The notes: generated by a model not told the origin, from the sequence alone. DNA of 42,219 bases from DASTBU01 sp035711845 (GCA_035711845.1 DASTBU010000108.1:1-42219), one strand, 5' to 3'; counted from the first letter of the stretch, positions 32,812-40,841 are shown. Made by a program: numbers and translations.

Positions 32812-33731
32812 CGTTTCTTTCTCTTCCCGCCCTTTGCCGGCGCCCCGTTCTGTCCCTCGAGCGTGTGCCGGACCGCCTCGAGCTCGTGCTGCTTGCTGGC
32901 ATCGATCACCGGATACTCGAGGTCGAGGTCCTGCAGCGCGTCGATGACCGCCGCAGCTACGACGAGCCGCATGAACCACTTGTGGTCGGCGGGGACGACG
33001 TACCACGGGGCGTGTTTGGAAGCCGTGTTCCTGATGGTGTCCTCGTAGGCCTCCATGTAGCTGTCCCAGTACTCTCGCTCGCGCGCATCGTCGAGCGAGA
33101 ACTTCCAGTTCTTGGCCGGCTCGTCGAGGCGGCTGAGAAACCGCTTTTTCTGTTCGGCCTTCGAGACGTGCAGGAAGAACTTCAGCACGGCGTAGCCGTT
33201 CCTGGTGATGAAGCGCTCGAAGCCGTTGATGTCCTCGTAGCGTTCCTGCCAGATGTTCGATGCGACGAGCTCCTTCGGGATCTTCTGCTTCTCGAGGAGC
33301 TCGGGATGGACCCTGACGACCAGCGTCTCTTCGTAGTAGGAGCGGTTGAAGATGCCGATCCGCCCTCGCTCGGGCAGGTTGCGGACCACCCGCCACATGT
33401 AGTCGTGATCGAGTTCCTCGGGCGACGGCGCCTTGAACGAATAGACCTGGCAGCCCTGCGGGTTGACCCCTGACATCACGTGCTTGATCGTCGAGTCCTT
33501 GCCGGCCGCGTCCATGGCCTGGAAGATCAGCAGGAGGCCCCAGCGGTCCTGCGCGTAGAGCTTTTCTTGCAGCTCGCTGAGGACCTCGACGCCGCGCGCG
33601 AGGGCGTTGGATGCCTGCTGTTTGGCTTTCACCCAGCGCGTCTCGGCGGGGTCCACGTCCTTCAGCCGAAACGTGCCGCCGTCGGTAATCCGATACGGTC
33701 TCGCGTACTCCTCAGGCTTGATGCGCGCCAC
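32808..33731 (-). CDS. ppk2: Polyphosphate kinase 2 family protein
   Basis: A 307-residue P-loop kinase. The Walker A region FQAMDAAGKDSTIKHVMSG holds Asp74 and Lys78, and the Walker B/lid region is GRIGIFNRSYYEETLVVRVHPE. Further PPK2 motifs are NGYAVLKFFLHVSKAEQKKRF, then WKFSLDDAREREYWDSY, and APWYVVPADHKWFMRLVVA. Members transfer phosphate between polyphosphate and nucleoside mono- or diphosphates; the class (NMP or NDP) is not certain from sequence alone. The single-domain length fits PPK2 class I or III. The GTG start is supported by AAGGAGG 6 nt upstream. The C-terminus is basic (GGKRKKR). It converges with glnS, sharing 4 bp. Confidence 0.92.
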   Translation of the reverse strand: MARIKPEEYARPYRITDGGTFRLKDVDPAETRWVKAKQQASNALARGVEVLSELQEKLYAQDRWGLLLIFQAMDAAGKDSTIKHVMSGVNPQGCQVYSFKAPSPEELDHDYMWRVVRNLPERGRIGIFNRSYYEETLVVRVHPELLEKQKIPKELVASNIWQERYEDINGFERFITRNGYAVLKFFLHVSKAEQKKRFLSRLDEPAKNWKFSLDDAREREYWDSYMEAYEDTIRNTASKHAPWYVVPADHKWFMRLVVAAAVIDALQDLDLEYPVIDASKQHELEAVRHTLEGQNGAPAKGGKRKKR

Positions 33732-33883
33732 GCGTATCCTCCTTGAAACCCTGATGGTATGTCATGTGCTCGATCGCCTGCTGTCCGGCTATCGCCACGA
33801 CTGTTCTCGAACGGGGTCCCTGGCCGGGGGATCCGTGGACAGCCATCTCGACCGCCCGAGGGAAGAAAGCTGGTGTCCAAGTT

Positions 33884-33919
33884 TGTAGTCGTAGTCCGTG
33901 GTCCGTCGTTCGTGGTCCA
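33884..33919. repeat. Short GTAGTCCGTGGTCCG-word repeat upstream of the NTR-like gene
   Basis: About 36 bp built from GTAGTC, GTAGTCCG, TGGTCCGTCG and TTCGTGGTCC, close to the start of the gene at 33940. It resembles the other word repeats in the window but is short. The remainder of the 208-bp divergent gap shows no gene. Confidence 0.5.
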
Positions 33920-33939
33920 CCCTGCCTGGCCGGATCGAG

Positions 33940-35274
33940 ATGCACGCGCTCATCGCCTTTTGCTGTCTTGTTGCAGTGCTTGCCGCGGGCGTGCCTGATG
34001 CCGAGGGGTGCAGCTGCGCGCGGCAGGGACCGGCCTGCGAGGACTACTGGAGTACCGCGGTCGTATTCCGCGGGCGCGTCGAATCGATTGGGCCTGTTCA
34101 AACGGCTGATGAAACGCTCGAGAAGTTCCGGACAATTCGCTTCACGGTCCTGGAATCGTTCAAGGGCGTGTCGGTCTCCAGCGTCGAGGTGAGGACAGCC
34201 GTTGGTGGCGCCACGTGTGGATACAGATTTGCCGGTGGACGTGAGTATCTGGTCTACGCAGCAGTGGACGCCAGCGGTGCACTCGCGACCAGTGTCTGCA
34301 CGCGTACGCGGCCGGTGGCGAAAGCGCAGACCGATCTCGATTACGCGCGGGGTATCGCCACGGGCGGTGTGCCGCTCGGACGGATCGGCGGTCGCGTCGT
34401 GTTGCAGACCCGCGACCTGGTGACCGGCCGGAATCGTGCGCGGCCCATCCGGGAGGCGGCCGTCACGATTCGAGGGGGTGAGTTCTCCGCCCCCGCGCGA
34501 ACGAACCCGGCGGGCGAGTTTGCGGTCACCGGCCTCGATCCCGGGCCTTACACCGTCGGCCTCGAGCTGGACGGATCGTTTCGCGTGGAGATCGCCCCTG
34601 ATCCTGTCGTGCTCCGCGATCCGCGCGCCTGCGCCGCCATCGAGGCCAAGGTGTATCCCGACGGCAGAGTGTCCGGGCGAGTGCTGGACTCGAACCGCGA
34701 GCCGGTTCGAGGGATAACGGTGGACCTCACTGTTCCGGACACGCCCAGGCTCGAGTCGAGCGGTTACGGCCCCAACAGGCTCCGTGCCGTAACGCTCGAT
34801 GACGGGACCTATGAGTTGACGGGCGTCCCGCCAGGACGATTCGTTCTTGGCATCAGCGCAGGCGAGTCCGGCGGCGATCTGGCTGCGTATTATCCAGGCG
34901 TCTTGCACCGGTTCGACGCCGTCACGGTCGTCGTCCCGGCCGGCGGCAGGGTTTCGCTCGACGACCTCGAGATCCCCGCATCCGTTCCCTTGCAGGAGAT
35001 CTCGGGGGTCGTTTTCGACACGGGGCAGACGCCCGTCGAAGGCGCGCGCGTGTACCTACGGGGTCCGGCTGAACGTGACTTCATCCTGACCGAGGCGGTC
35101 GTGACCGATGCGAGCGGGCGTTTCACCATCGCCGCCATCGAGCAGGAGTACGTCCTGTTCGCCGAACGCGATCGGTCGGGCGTCCCGCATGGAATCGACT
35201 CCACCGATCTGCTGCGCATCTCTCCCTCGTCCTCCGGAGCCCCCGTCAGGCTGACGCTCCGCCGCCGATACTGA
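33940..35274 (+). CDS. Secreted protein with cysteine-rich NTR/TIMP-like N-terminus and CarboxypepD_reg-like repeats
   Basis: A 444-residue exported protein. A signal peptide (MHALIAFCCLVAVLAAGVPD) is cut just before CSCARQGPACEDYWSTAVVF. The mature N-terminal CxC, followed by VVFRGRVESIG, VLESFKGVSVSSVEVRTA and CGYRFAGGREYLVYA, resembles the NTR/TIMP fold, in which the exposed first cysteine can bind a metalloprotease metal. After that come carboxypeptidase-regulatory-like repeats (IRGGEFSAPARTNPAGEFA near 183, VSGRVLDSNREPVRGITVDL near 245, ISGVVFDTGQTPVEGARVYL near 350). I chose the ATG at 33940 so that translation begins at the signal peptide. Inhibitor function is inference from fold resemblance only. 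Confidence 0.85.
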   Translation: MHALIAFCCLVAVLAAGVPDAEGCSCARQGPACEDYWSTAVVFRGRVESIGPVQTADETLEKFRTIRFTVLESFKGVSVSSVEVRTAVGGATCGYRFAGGREYLVYAAVDASGALATSVCTRTRPVAKAQTDLDYARGIATGGVPLGRIGGRVVLQTRDLVTGRNRARPIREAAVTIRGGEFSAPARTNPAGEFAVTGLDPGPYTVGLELDGSFRVEIAPDPVVLRDPRACAAIEAKVYPDGRVSGRVLDSNREPVRGITVDLTVPDTPRLESSGYGPNRLRAVTLDDGTYELTGVPPGRFVLGISAGESGGDLAAYYPGVLHRFDAVTVVVPAGGRVSLDDLEIPASVPLQEISGVVFDTGQTPVEGARVYLRGPAERDFILTEAVVTDASGRFTIAAIEQEYVLFAERDRSGVPHGIDSTDLLRISPSSSGAPVRLTLRRRY

Positions 35275-35378
35275 CAGTCGTCAGCCCGGGACTGCGGAGA
35301 CGAACTGGAGCCGGGCGTGTTGAACGAACGCTCGGGCTGTGTTCGGTTCAACCCCGTCCATCGTTGAAAAACCGAACG

Positions 35379-35480
35379 TCAGTTGGGTCGACGTAACGGC
35401 AACACGCGACGTCGACACAGGACGATCGCCAAGTTCACGAAGACCACGACGAAAACCGGCCAGTAGGCCATCGCGATCAT
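35379..35480 (-). CDS. Candidate 33-residue membrane miniprotein
   Basis: ATG at 35480 to TGA at 35379. The predicted chain starts MIAMAYWPVFVVVFVNLAIV and ends LCRRRVLPLRRPN: one strongly hydrophobic helix, then a basic tail, the layout of small bacterial membrane proteins. No Shine-Dalgarno sequence is seen and no homologue is recognised, so chance is possible. It is the only coding candidate in the 351-bp gap 35275-35625, which otherwise shows nothing I can name. Confidence 0.3.
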   Translation of the reverse strand: MIAMAYWPVFVVVFVNLAIVLCRRRVLPLRRPN

Positions 35481-35625
35481 TCGGGGTCGTCGTGATGGGC
35501 GTCACCGTCTTCAAACGTCAGCACAACTGCCTTTTGGAACAGAAGGTCCGGCTCGGAGATCCAGCTCAGGCACAAGAGCCGGCCGGGGACGACCGAGCCT
35601 GCTTCTCCTGGTCGGTCGACTGGTT

Positions 35626-36171
35626 TCAGAAGTATTTCTTCACGCCGATCATCAGCGATGCGCCGTCGGGGTTGAGGCCGGTATCGCCGATGAGGTGATA
35701 GCGGAGCTCTGTCTTCACCGACAGCGTGTTGCTCGTGAACATCTCGAACCCGCCGAAGAGCGTTCCCCCCGCTTTCGTATCCGAGTCGCCAATGCTCTCC
35801 CCGTTGTCCTTCAACTGAAGAAAGTAGATCCCCAGCCCTGCACCCACGAACGGGTGAATCGTTCCGCCTTCCCAGTTGTAGACAAGGTCGAGGGCGATCC
35901 GGAAGTGTCGTAGCGAATCCTCTTCCTCGCGGTCGAAGTTCGGGTTCGCCCAACCGAGGCCCGTTCTGATGCTCGTGCGGGCGGTCAGGTAGTATTCGTA
36001 GAAGCCTTCGAGCGCCAGTCCGGATTCCAGCTGATCGGCGGCCGGCAGGAAGACGCCGATGTCACCGCCAATCGCCGCGGATTCGGCCCTTGGTATTCGC
36101 CCCTGCGCCCAGAGCTGGGTCGGTAGGAGAATGCCGAGCACGAGCGCGACGGCCTTGATGCATGAGTCCAT
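35626..36171 (-). CDS. Outer-membrane beta-barrel protein
   Basis: A 181-residue protein with a signal peptide (IKAVALVLGILLPTQLWAQ). The mature chain has alternating hydrophobic strands separated by short turns: GGDIGVFLPAADQLESGLAL, GFYEYYLTARTSIRTGLGWA, FRIALDLVYNWEGGTIHPFV, GAGLGIYFLQLKD, TLFGGFEMFTSNTLSVKTEL. It ends in ASLMIGVKKYF, whose terminal phenylalanine matches the BAM-recognised signal of OmpA/OmpW-like barrels. An eight-stranded barrel is expected. The ATG at 36171 has GGGAGG 8 nt before it. It is divergent from xthA with a 61-bp gap. Function in transport or as a structural porin is unknown. Confidence 0.85.
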   Translation of the reverse strand: MDSCIKAVALVLGILLPTQLWAQGRIPRAESAAIGGDIGVFLPAADQLESGLALEGFYEYYLTARTSIRTGLGWANPNFDREEEDSLRHFRIALDLVYNWEGGTIHPFVGAGLGIYFLQLKDNGESIGDSDTKAGGTLFGGFEMFTSNTLSVKTELRYHLIGDTGLNPDGASLMIGVKKYF

Positions 36172-36232
36172 CTGAGAGACCTCCCATCTCAGGGGGTGTG
36201 GCAAGAGCGGTACCGGCCGAGCTATCCCGACC

Positions 36233-36997
36233 ATGAAACTCGCCACCTGGAACGTGAACGGGATTCGCGCCCGACAGGCCGAGCTGCTGGCCTGGGTCGA
36301 CCAGGTGCAGCCGGACCTCCTCTGCCTGCAGGAAATCAAGGCGTCGCCGGACCAGATCCCGATGTTCCTCTGCGAGATGGAGGGGTACTGGTGCTACTGG
36401 CACGGCGAGAAGGGCTATTCCGGTGTCGGGCTGCACGTCCGGAAGGACCTCGCGCCCGAGCGTCCGGTCTTCAGCCACCCATCTTTTGATTACGAGAACA
36501 GAATCGTAACCGTCGAGCTGCCGGAGTTGACCGTCGCCTCCGTGTACGTGCCCAACGGCGGGAAGGATTTCCCCGCGAAGATGCAGTTCCTCGCCGCGCT
36601 CGAGCACTTCGTGGCGGATCGCCGCGCGGCTCCGCGTGCGCTCGTGCTGTGCGGGGACCTCAACATCGCTCGCACGGAAATGGACGTGCACCCGAAGGAA
36701 CGGAAACCTCGAGCGATCGGTCAACTGCCGGAGGAGCGCGCGCAACTCGAGCGAATCATCGCCCACAACCTCATCGACGTCGGACGCGCGCTCGAGCCGG
36801 AGAACGATCAACTGTTCACCTGGTGGGCGCCCTGGCGAAACCTGCGCCAGCGGAACATCGGCTGGCGGCTCGATTACGTCCTGGTGAGCGCGCCGCTCTT
36901 CCCGCGGGTGATTTCGTGCACGGTCCAGCGCGAGTTCGGGACGAGCGATCACGCCCCGGTACTCGTCGAGTTTCGGCCCTGGGCCGGACCCTCCTGA
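36233..36997 (+). CDS. xthA: Exodeoxyribonuclease III
   Basis: A 254-residue AP endonuclease/3'-5' exonuclease for base-excision repair. The EEP fold motifs are all there: LATWNVNGIRAR, LLCLQEIKAS (metal-binding Glu), YVPNGGKD, LCGDLNIARTEMDVH (Asp and Asn of the active site), NIGWRLDYVLVS and the catalytic SDHAPVLVEF. Length fits bacterial XthA (about 255-268). It would cut 5' to abasic sites using Mg2+. The ATG at 36233 begins the conserved MKLATWN. It is divergent from the barrel gene, with a short shared 61-bp regulatory gap, and the BlaI-like gene begins 78 bp downstream. Confidence 0.95.
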   Translation: MKLATWNVNGIRARQAELLAWVDQVQPDLLCLQEIKASPDQIPMFLCEMEGYWCYWHGEKGYSGVGLHVRKDLAPERPVFSHPSFDYENRIVTVELPELTVASVYVPNGGKDFPAKMQFLAALEHFVADRRAAPRALVLCGDLNIARTEMDVHPKERKPRAIGQLPEERAQLERIIAHNLIDVGRALEPENDQLFTWWAPWRNLRQRNIGWRLDYVLVSAPLFPRVISCTVQREFGTSDHAPVLVEFRPWAGPS

Positions 36998-37034
36998 ATG
37001 CGCGGGTTACGCCACCGAGCGTCTGACCGGGCTC

Positions 37035-37069
37035 TTGACACGCCGTTACTAACTACTAAATACTTAGTA
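37035..37069 (+). promoter_or_regulatory. Promoter and palindromic operator of the blaI-M56 operon
   Basis: TTGACA (37035-37040) and an AATACT -10 candidate (37059-37064, spacer 18). The dyad TACTAA-N4-TTAGTA spans 37054-37069 and overlaps the -10; an extra half-site TTACTAA lies at 37046-37052. Such a placement is that of a BlaI/MecI-type repressor binding its own promoter. The predicted start lies about 5 nt before the ATG at 37076. Confidence 0.7.
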
Positions 37070-37075
37070 ACACAG

Positions 37076-37453
37076 ATGCGAACCCCCCAGCCGACCCTCA
37101 CTCCCCAGGAACTCGCCATCATGAAGGTCGTGTGGCGGCTCGAGAAGGCCACCGTCCGCGACGTGTACGAGGCGCTTCGCGCGAAGCGCAGCATCGCGTA
37201 CACCACGGTGATGACGATGATGAAGATTCTCGAGGAGAAGGGATATCTCAAGAAGACGCGGGTGGAGCGCGCGTACGTCTACAAGCCGTCGCGGCCGCGC
37301 CAGCAGGTCGTTGGGGCGATGGTGCGGGAGTTCGTCGACCGCGTCTTCGATGGCGCCGCCGGCGGCCTCCTGGCGCACCTCGCAAAAGACAGCCGGCTCT
37401 CGAAGGTCGAGCGGGAACACATCCGCCGCGTCATCGAGGAGATGGACGAATGA
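37076..37453 (+). CDS. BlaI/MecI-family transcriptional repressor
   Basis: A 125-residue winged-helix protein. LTPQELAIMKVVWRLEKATVRDVYEAL is the BlaI opening, IAYTTVMTMMKILEEKGYLKKTR the recognition helix and following wing, then AYVYKPSRPRQQVVGAMVREFVDRVFDG and a C-terminal dimer helix ending in EEMDE. In BlaI/MecI systems the adjacent M56 protease (BlaR1/MecR1) leads to repressor inactivation when its sensor is triggered. The dyad overlapping the promoter suggests autoregulation. I chose the ATG at 37076, because upstream frames cross the operator. Its last four bases overlap the M56 start (ATGA, 37450-37453). Confidence 0.93.
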   Translation: MRTPQPTLTPQELAIMKVVWRLEKATVRDVYEALRAKRSIAYTTVMTMMKILEEKGYLKKTRVERAYVYKPSRPRQQVVGAMVREFVDRVFDGAAGGLLAHLAKDSRLSKVEREHIRRVIEEMDE

Positions 37454-39519
37454 TCGACCAGGCTTTCATGGCGAACCTCCTCGCCTGGAGCGGGCAGGTC
37501 ACGCTGATTACCGCCGTCGCCGCAGCGCTCATCGGCCTGCTGCGCATGAGCGCACCCGGAGTGCGCTACGCATGGTGGCGCACCGTGCTCGCCATCTGTC
37601 TCCTGCTGCCGGCCGTCCAGCCCTGGCGGATGCTGCCGGCCGCGCCGGTCGACGCGGCCTCGATCGAAACCCCCTCGACACTCCCCGGTGTCGAACCCGG
37701 ATCTCCCGGCGCGACAGCCGGTGCGGCGCCATTCCTCCCAACGGTGCGGCTGCCCACGTCCTGGCCCGCGGCGCTCGGCGCGGTGCTCGTGGCTGGCGCG
37801 GTGCTCCGCTTCGCGTGGCTCGGCGCAGGCCTCCTCCGCCTTCGCCGGCTGCGCGGGGCGGGCGAGCGGGCCGCCCCGAGCGATCCGCACGACGAGCTCG
37901 CGACACTCACCGAGGCGGGTGCGGAGATCAGGTACGTCCCTGTCCTTGGACAGCCCGTCACCTTCGGGATCAGACGCCCGATCGTGCTCCTTCCTGAATC
38001 GCTAGGCCAGCTGCCGGAGCCCGTTCAACGCGCGGTGCTGGCGCACGAGCTGTGGCACGTCAAGCGGCGCGACTGGGCATGGATACTCGTCGAGGAAGGC
38101 GTCCGCGCCGTGCTGTGGTTCCACCCCGCCGTCTGGTTTCTCGTGTCCCGCATTCAACTGTCGCGCGAAGAAGTCGTCGACGAGCTGACCGTACTCGTCG
38201 TCGGCTCGCGACGCAGCTACCTCGAGGCGCTCCTCGCCTTCGCCGACGAGCCGCCCCTCTGTGCTGCTGCGCCGTTCGCGCGACGCCGCCATCTGTTTCA
38301 ACGGATGCTGCTGATTTCCAAGGAGGCTGTGATGTCCTCGAGACGGATCATCGTGTCGAGCGGGATGATGGTGGCGATCCTCGTGGCGACCGGCTGGTAC
38401 GGATCGGCCGCGATGCCGCTCACCTCGCCGGCGTCGATTGCCGCGGGTGCCGGCACAGCCCAGGCGCAGCTCCCGCCGCGGGACCACAGGCCCGGCCAGG
38501 CTCGTCCGGCCACGTCCCGCGAGGAGGAGCTGAAGGCGCAGGTCGCGAAGGATCCCGGCGCGCCGACCTCCAGGCTCGCTTACATCGAGATCGCAAAACT
38601 GCAGGAGGCGCGCGGCGCGACGAGCGAGGCCGAGGCAACGCTGCAGTCGGCGCGGGCGGCATTCCCGTCCGATTCGATGGTGCTCGACATGCTCGGCTCG
38701 TTCTACAACAGGGCAGGCGACTTCGATCGCGCCGTTTCGATCATCGAGGACCTCGCAGCCATGGACCCGTCGAACCCGGAGGGGCAGCACCGGGTCGCGG
38801 TCTTCTACCAGGAGAAGGTACAGAAGGACCAGTCGCTGACCCCGACGGACCGGTTGACGTATATCCAGAAGGGCATCGACGCGGCCGACCGCGCGCTGGC
38901 CCTCAAGCCGGATTACGTCGATGCCATGATCTACAAGAGCATCCTGCTCAGACACCGGGCAAGGGTCGAAGACGATCCGACGCGAAGGACGCAGGTCGTC
39001 GCCGAGGCGGATACCCTGCGCGACCAGGCGATGGAGCTGAGAAAGGCGCAGGGCGGGGTCGCCGGGGGCGTTGCCGGCGGGGTCCAGGGAGGCGTCAGCG
39101 GCGGAGTCGCAGGAGGTGTGGCTGTACGCCGCGTCTACGATTCATCCAGTCCGACCGGCTCTCGCGACATCCCGCCGACGCCACCACCACCTCCTCCTCC
39201 TCCAGGCGAGCCGATGACGGTCGACGGCATGGTTCCCGTGCGAATCGGTGGGGACATCAAGCCGCCGCGGAAGGTGAGGGACGTCCGTCCCGCTTACCCG
39301 CAGGAAGCCATGGACGCCGGCGTGCAGGGGGTGGTGATCATCGAAGCGACGATCGACAGCACCGGCCTGGTCCGTGAAACGCGGGTGCTCCGATCGCTCC
39401 CGATGCTCGACGAGGCCGCGCAAGCCGCCGTCCGGCAATGGGAGTTCACGCCGACGCTCCTGAACGGCGCGCCGGTTCCGGTCATCATGACGGTCACGGT
39501 GAACTTCACGCTCCAGTGA
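37450..39519 (+). CDS. M56 (BlaR1-type) metallopeptidase fused to TPR, Gly/Pro-rich linker and TonB C-terminal domain
   Basis: A 689-residue multi-domain membrane protein. The M56 part (about 1-290) has hydrophobic segments near 8-30 and 45-60 and the zinc motif HELWH at 199-203 in AVLAHELWHVKRRDW, followed by WFHPAVWFLVSR and REEVVDELTV with the likely third ligand. A further membrane helix near 300-315 (VSSGMMVAILVATGWYG) leads outward to TPR-like helices (about 355-530). Next are a glycine-rich GGVAGGV repeat (about 535-560), a run of prolines (PPTPPPPPPPPGEP, about 575-588) and a TonB C-terminal domain (about 600-689, VRPAYPQEAMDAGVQGVVII and AAVRQWEFTPTLLNGAPVPV). In BlaR1 the sensor half is a penicillin-binding domain; none is visible here, so the signal is different. 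It follows the repressor with a 4-bp overlap. Confidence 0.92.
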   Translation: MIDQAFMANLLAWSGQVTLITAVAAALIGLLRMSAPGVRYAWWRTVLAICLLLPAVQPWRMLPAAPVDAASIETPSTLPGVEPGSPGATAGAAPFLPTVRLPTSWPAALGAVLVAGAVLRFAWLGAGLLRLRRLRGAGERAAPSDPHDELATLTEAGAEIRYVPVLGQPVTFGIRRPIVLLPESLGQLPEPVQRAVLAHELWHVKRRDWAWILVEEGVRAVLWFHPAVWFLVSRIQLSREEVVDELTVLVVGSRRSYLEALLAFADEPPLCAAAPFARRRHLFQRMLLISKEAVMSSRRIIVSSGMMVAILVATGWYGSAAMPLTSPASIAAGAGTAQAQLPPRDHRPGQARPATSREEELKAQVAKDPGAPTSRLAYIEIAKLQEARGATSEAEATLQSARAAFPSDSMVLDMLGSFYNRAGDFDRAVSIIEDLAAMDPSNPEGQHRVAVFYQEKVQKDQSLTPTDRLTYIQKGIDAADRALALKPDYVDAMIYKSILLRHRARVEDDPTRRTQVVAEADTLRDQAMELRKAQGGVAGGVAGGVQGGVSGGVAGGVAVRRVYDSSSPTGSRDIPPTPPPPPPPPGEPMTVDGMVPVRIGGDIKPPRKVRDVRPAYPQEAMDAGVQGVVIIEATIDSTGLVRETRVLRSLPMLDEAAQAAVRQWEFTPTLLNGAPVPVIMTVTVNFTLQ

Positions 39520-39524
39520 ACGGC

Positions 39525-39637
39525 GGGATCGCGCGGTCGCGCGATCGAGCGATCTCCATCGCTCGACCACCCGATCACCCGATCGCGCGATCTCCATCAC
39601 TCGATCGCTCGATCGCTCGATCGCGCGATCTGGACGA
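39525..39637. repeat. GATCGCGC/GATCTCCATC word repeat between M56-TonB and pepT
   Basis: 113 bp of GATCG, GCTCGA and CACCCGATC words. GCGATCTCCATCRCTCGA occurs at 39549 and 39587. The repeat spans the intergenic gap and enters the last codons of pepT (stop at 39597). The same words end the transporter gene at 16508-16540. Confidence 0.8.
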
Positions 39638-40841
39638 TCACCTGTGCCGCCCTGTCCATGTCCTGCGCCGAGACCCACTCGAGCCTCGAGTGAAAGTTGT
39701 GTTCGCCGGCGAAGAGATTCGGTGTCGGCAGGCCCATGAACGACAGCCGCGAGCCATCGGTCCCTCCGCGAATCGGCTTCTCGATTGGCGTGATTCCCGC
39801 ACGACGCATCGCTTCGCGTGCGCGCTCGACCACCTCGGGATGGCTGTCGAGCACTTCCCGCATGTTCCGATACGACGGCTCGACCTTGAACTCCACCGCC
39901 GCCCCCGGCGCTCCCGCCACGACTTCGTGCGCCAGCCGTTCGAGGAAGGATTCCTTCTGGCGCAGGCCTGATGTGAGGAAATCCCGGATCAGCAGTTTCA
40001 CCGACGTCCGCTCGACCGACGCATCGACGACATAGGGGTGAACGAACCCTTCACGATCCTCCGTCGTCTCCGGCGACAAACCGTCCTGGGGGAGGCGGAC
40101 GATGAACTCGGCGGCGAGCTTGATGGCGTTGATCATCCGATCCTTGGCGTAGCCAGGGTGCGTGTTGAAGCCCTGGAACGTGACCGTCATCGCGTCGGCC
40201 GAGAAGCTTTCGTACTCCAGTTCTCCAACGCTGCCGCCATCGATCGTATATGCGCAGACGGCGCCGAACTTCTTCACGTCGAATCGATCCGCGCCGCGCC
40301 CAATCTCCTCGTCCGGCGTGAACGCGATTCTGACGGGCCCGTGAGCCACGTCTGGATTCCGGACCAGATGCTCCGCCGCGGCCATGATTGCGGCAACCCC
40401 TGCCTTGTCGTCCGCACCGAGCAGCGTCGTGCCGGAAGCGGTGACGATGTCGTTGCCGATCTGACTCGCAAGCGCGGGGATGTCCCCGACGCGGAGCACG
40501 GCAGCCGGATCGTCGGGCAACAGGATGTCGCTGCCGTCGTAGGCGCGATGGACGATCGGCCGTACGTCCGCCCCTGGCATTTCCGGCGACGTGTCCACGT
40601 GGGCGATGAAGCCAATCGCTGGAACATCGGCCTTGCCATCGGTCGCGGGGATCGTTGCCATGACGTATCCGTGCTCGTCGAGCGACGCATCGGTGAGGCC
40701 GAGGCCCTGGAGCTCCTCGACGAGGAGTTTCAGCAGCGTCAGCTGGCCGGGTGTGCTCGGACTGGATGTGGAGTGCTCATCCGACCGGGTGTCGATGGTG
40801 ACGTAGCGAAGGAACCGTTCGAGAGCGGAAGTGTGCGTCAT
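39597..40841 (-). CDS. pepT: Peptidase T (tripeptide aminopeptidase)
   Basis: A 414-residue M20B metallopeptidase. The metal and catalytic residues are visible: His81 and Asp83 in GFIAHVDTSPEMPGADV, Asp144 in TLLGADDKAGVAAIM, Glu178 (base) and Glu179 (ligand) in FTPDEEIGRGADRF, then YTIDGGSVGELEYESFSA, FNTHPGYAKDRMINA and the final ligand region GGTDGSRLSFMGLPTPNLFAG. It would remove the N-terminal residue from tripeptides in the cytoplasm. Length is normal (E. coli 408). The final residues (ARSSDRAIE) are encoded by the GATCGCGC repeat and look like an added tail. It runs convergently into the M56-TonB gene. Confidence 0.94.
   Translation of the reverse strand: MTHTSALERFLRYVTIDTRSDEHSTSSPSTPGQLTLLKLLVEELQGLGLTDASLDEHGYVMATIPATDGKADVPAIGFIAHVDTSPEMPGADVRPIVHRAYDGSDILLPDDPAAVLRVGDIPALASQIGNDIVTASGTTLLGADDKAGVAAIMAAAEHLVRNPDVAHGPVRIAFTPDEEIGRGADRFDVKKFGAVCAYTIDGGSVGELEYESFSADAMTVTFQGFNTHPGYAKDRMINAIKLAAEFIVRLPQDGLSPETTEDREGFVHPYVVDASVERTSVKLLIRDFLTSGLRQKESFLERLAHEVVAGAPGAAVEFKVEPSYRNMREVLDSHPEVVERAREAMRRAGITPIEKPIRGGTDGSRLSFMGLPTPNLFAGEHNFHSRLEWVSAQDMDRAAQVIVQIARSSDRAIE

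Noticed and set aside
30907..33396. An 829-codon open frame on the minus strand
   Set aside because: It is antisense to glnS and overlaps the real ppk2 gene in another frame; the glnS motifs are decisive.
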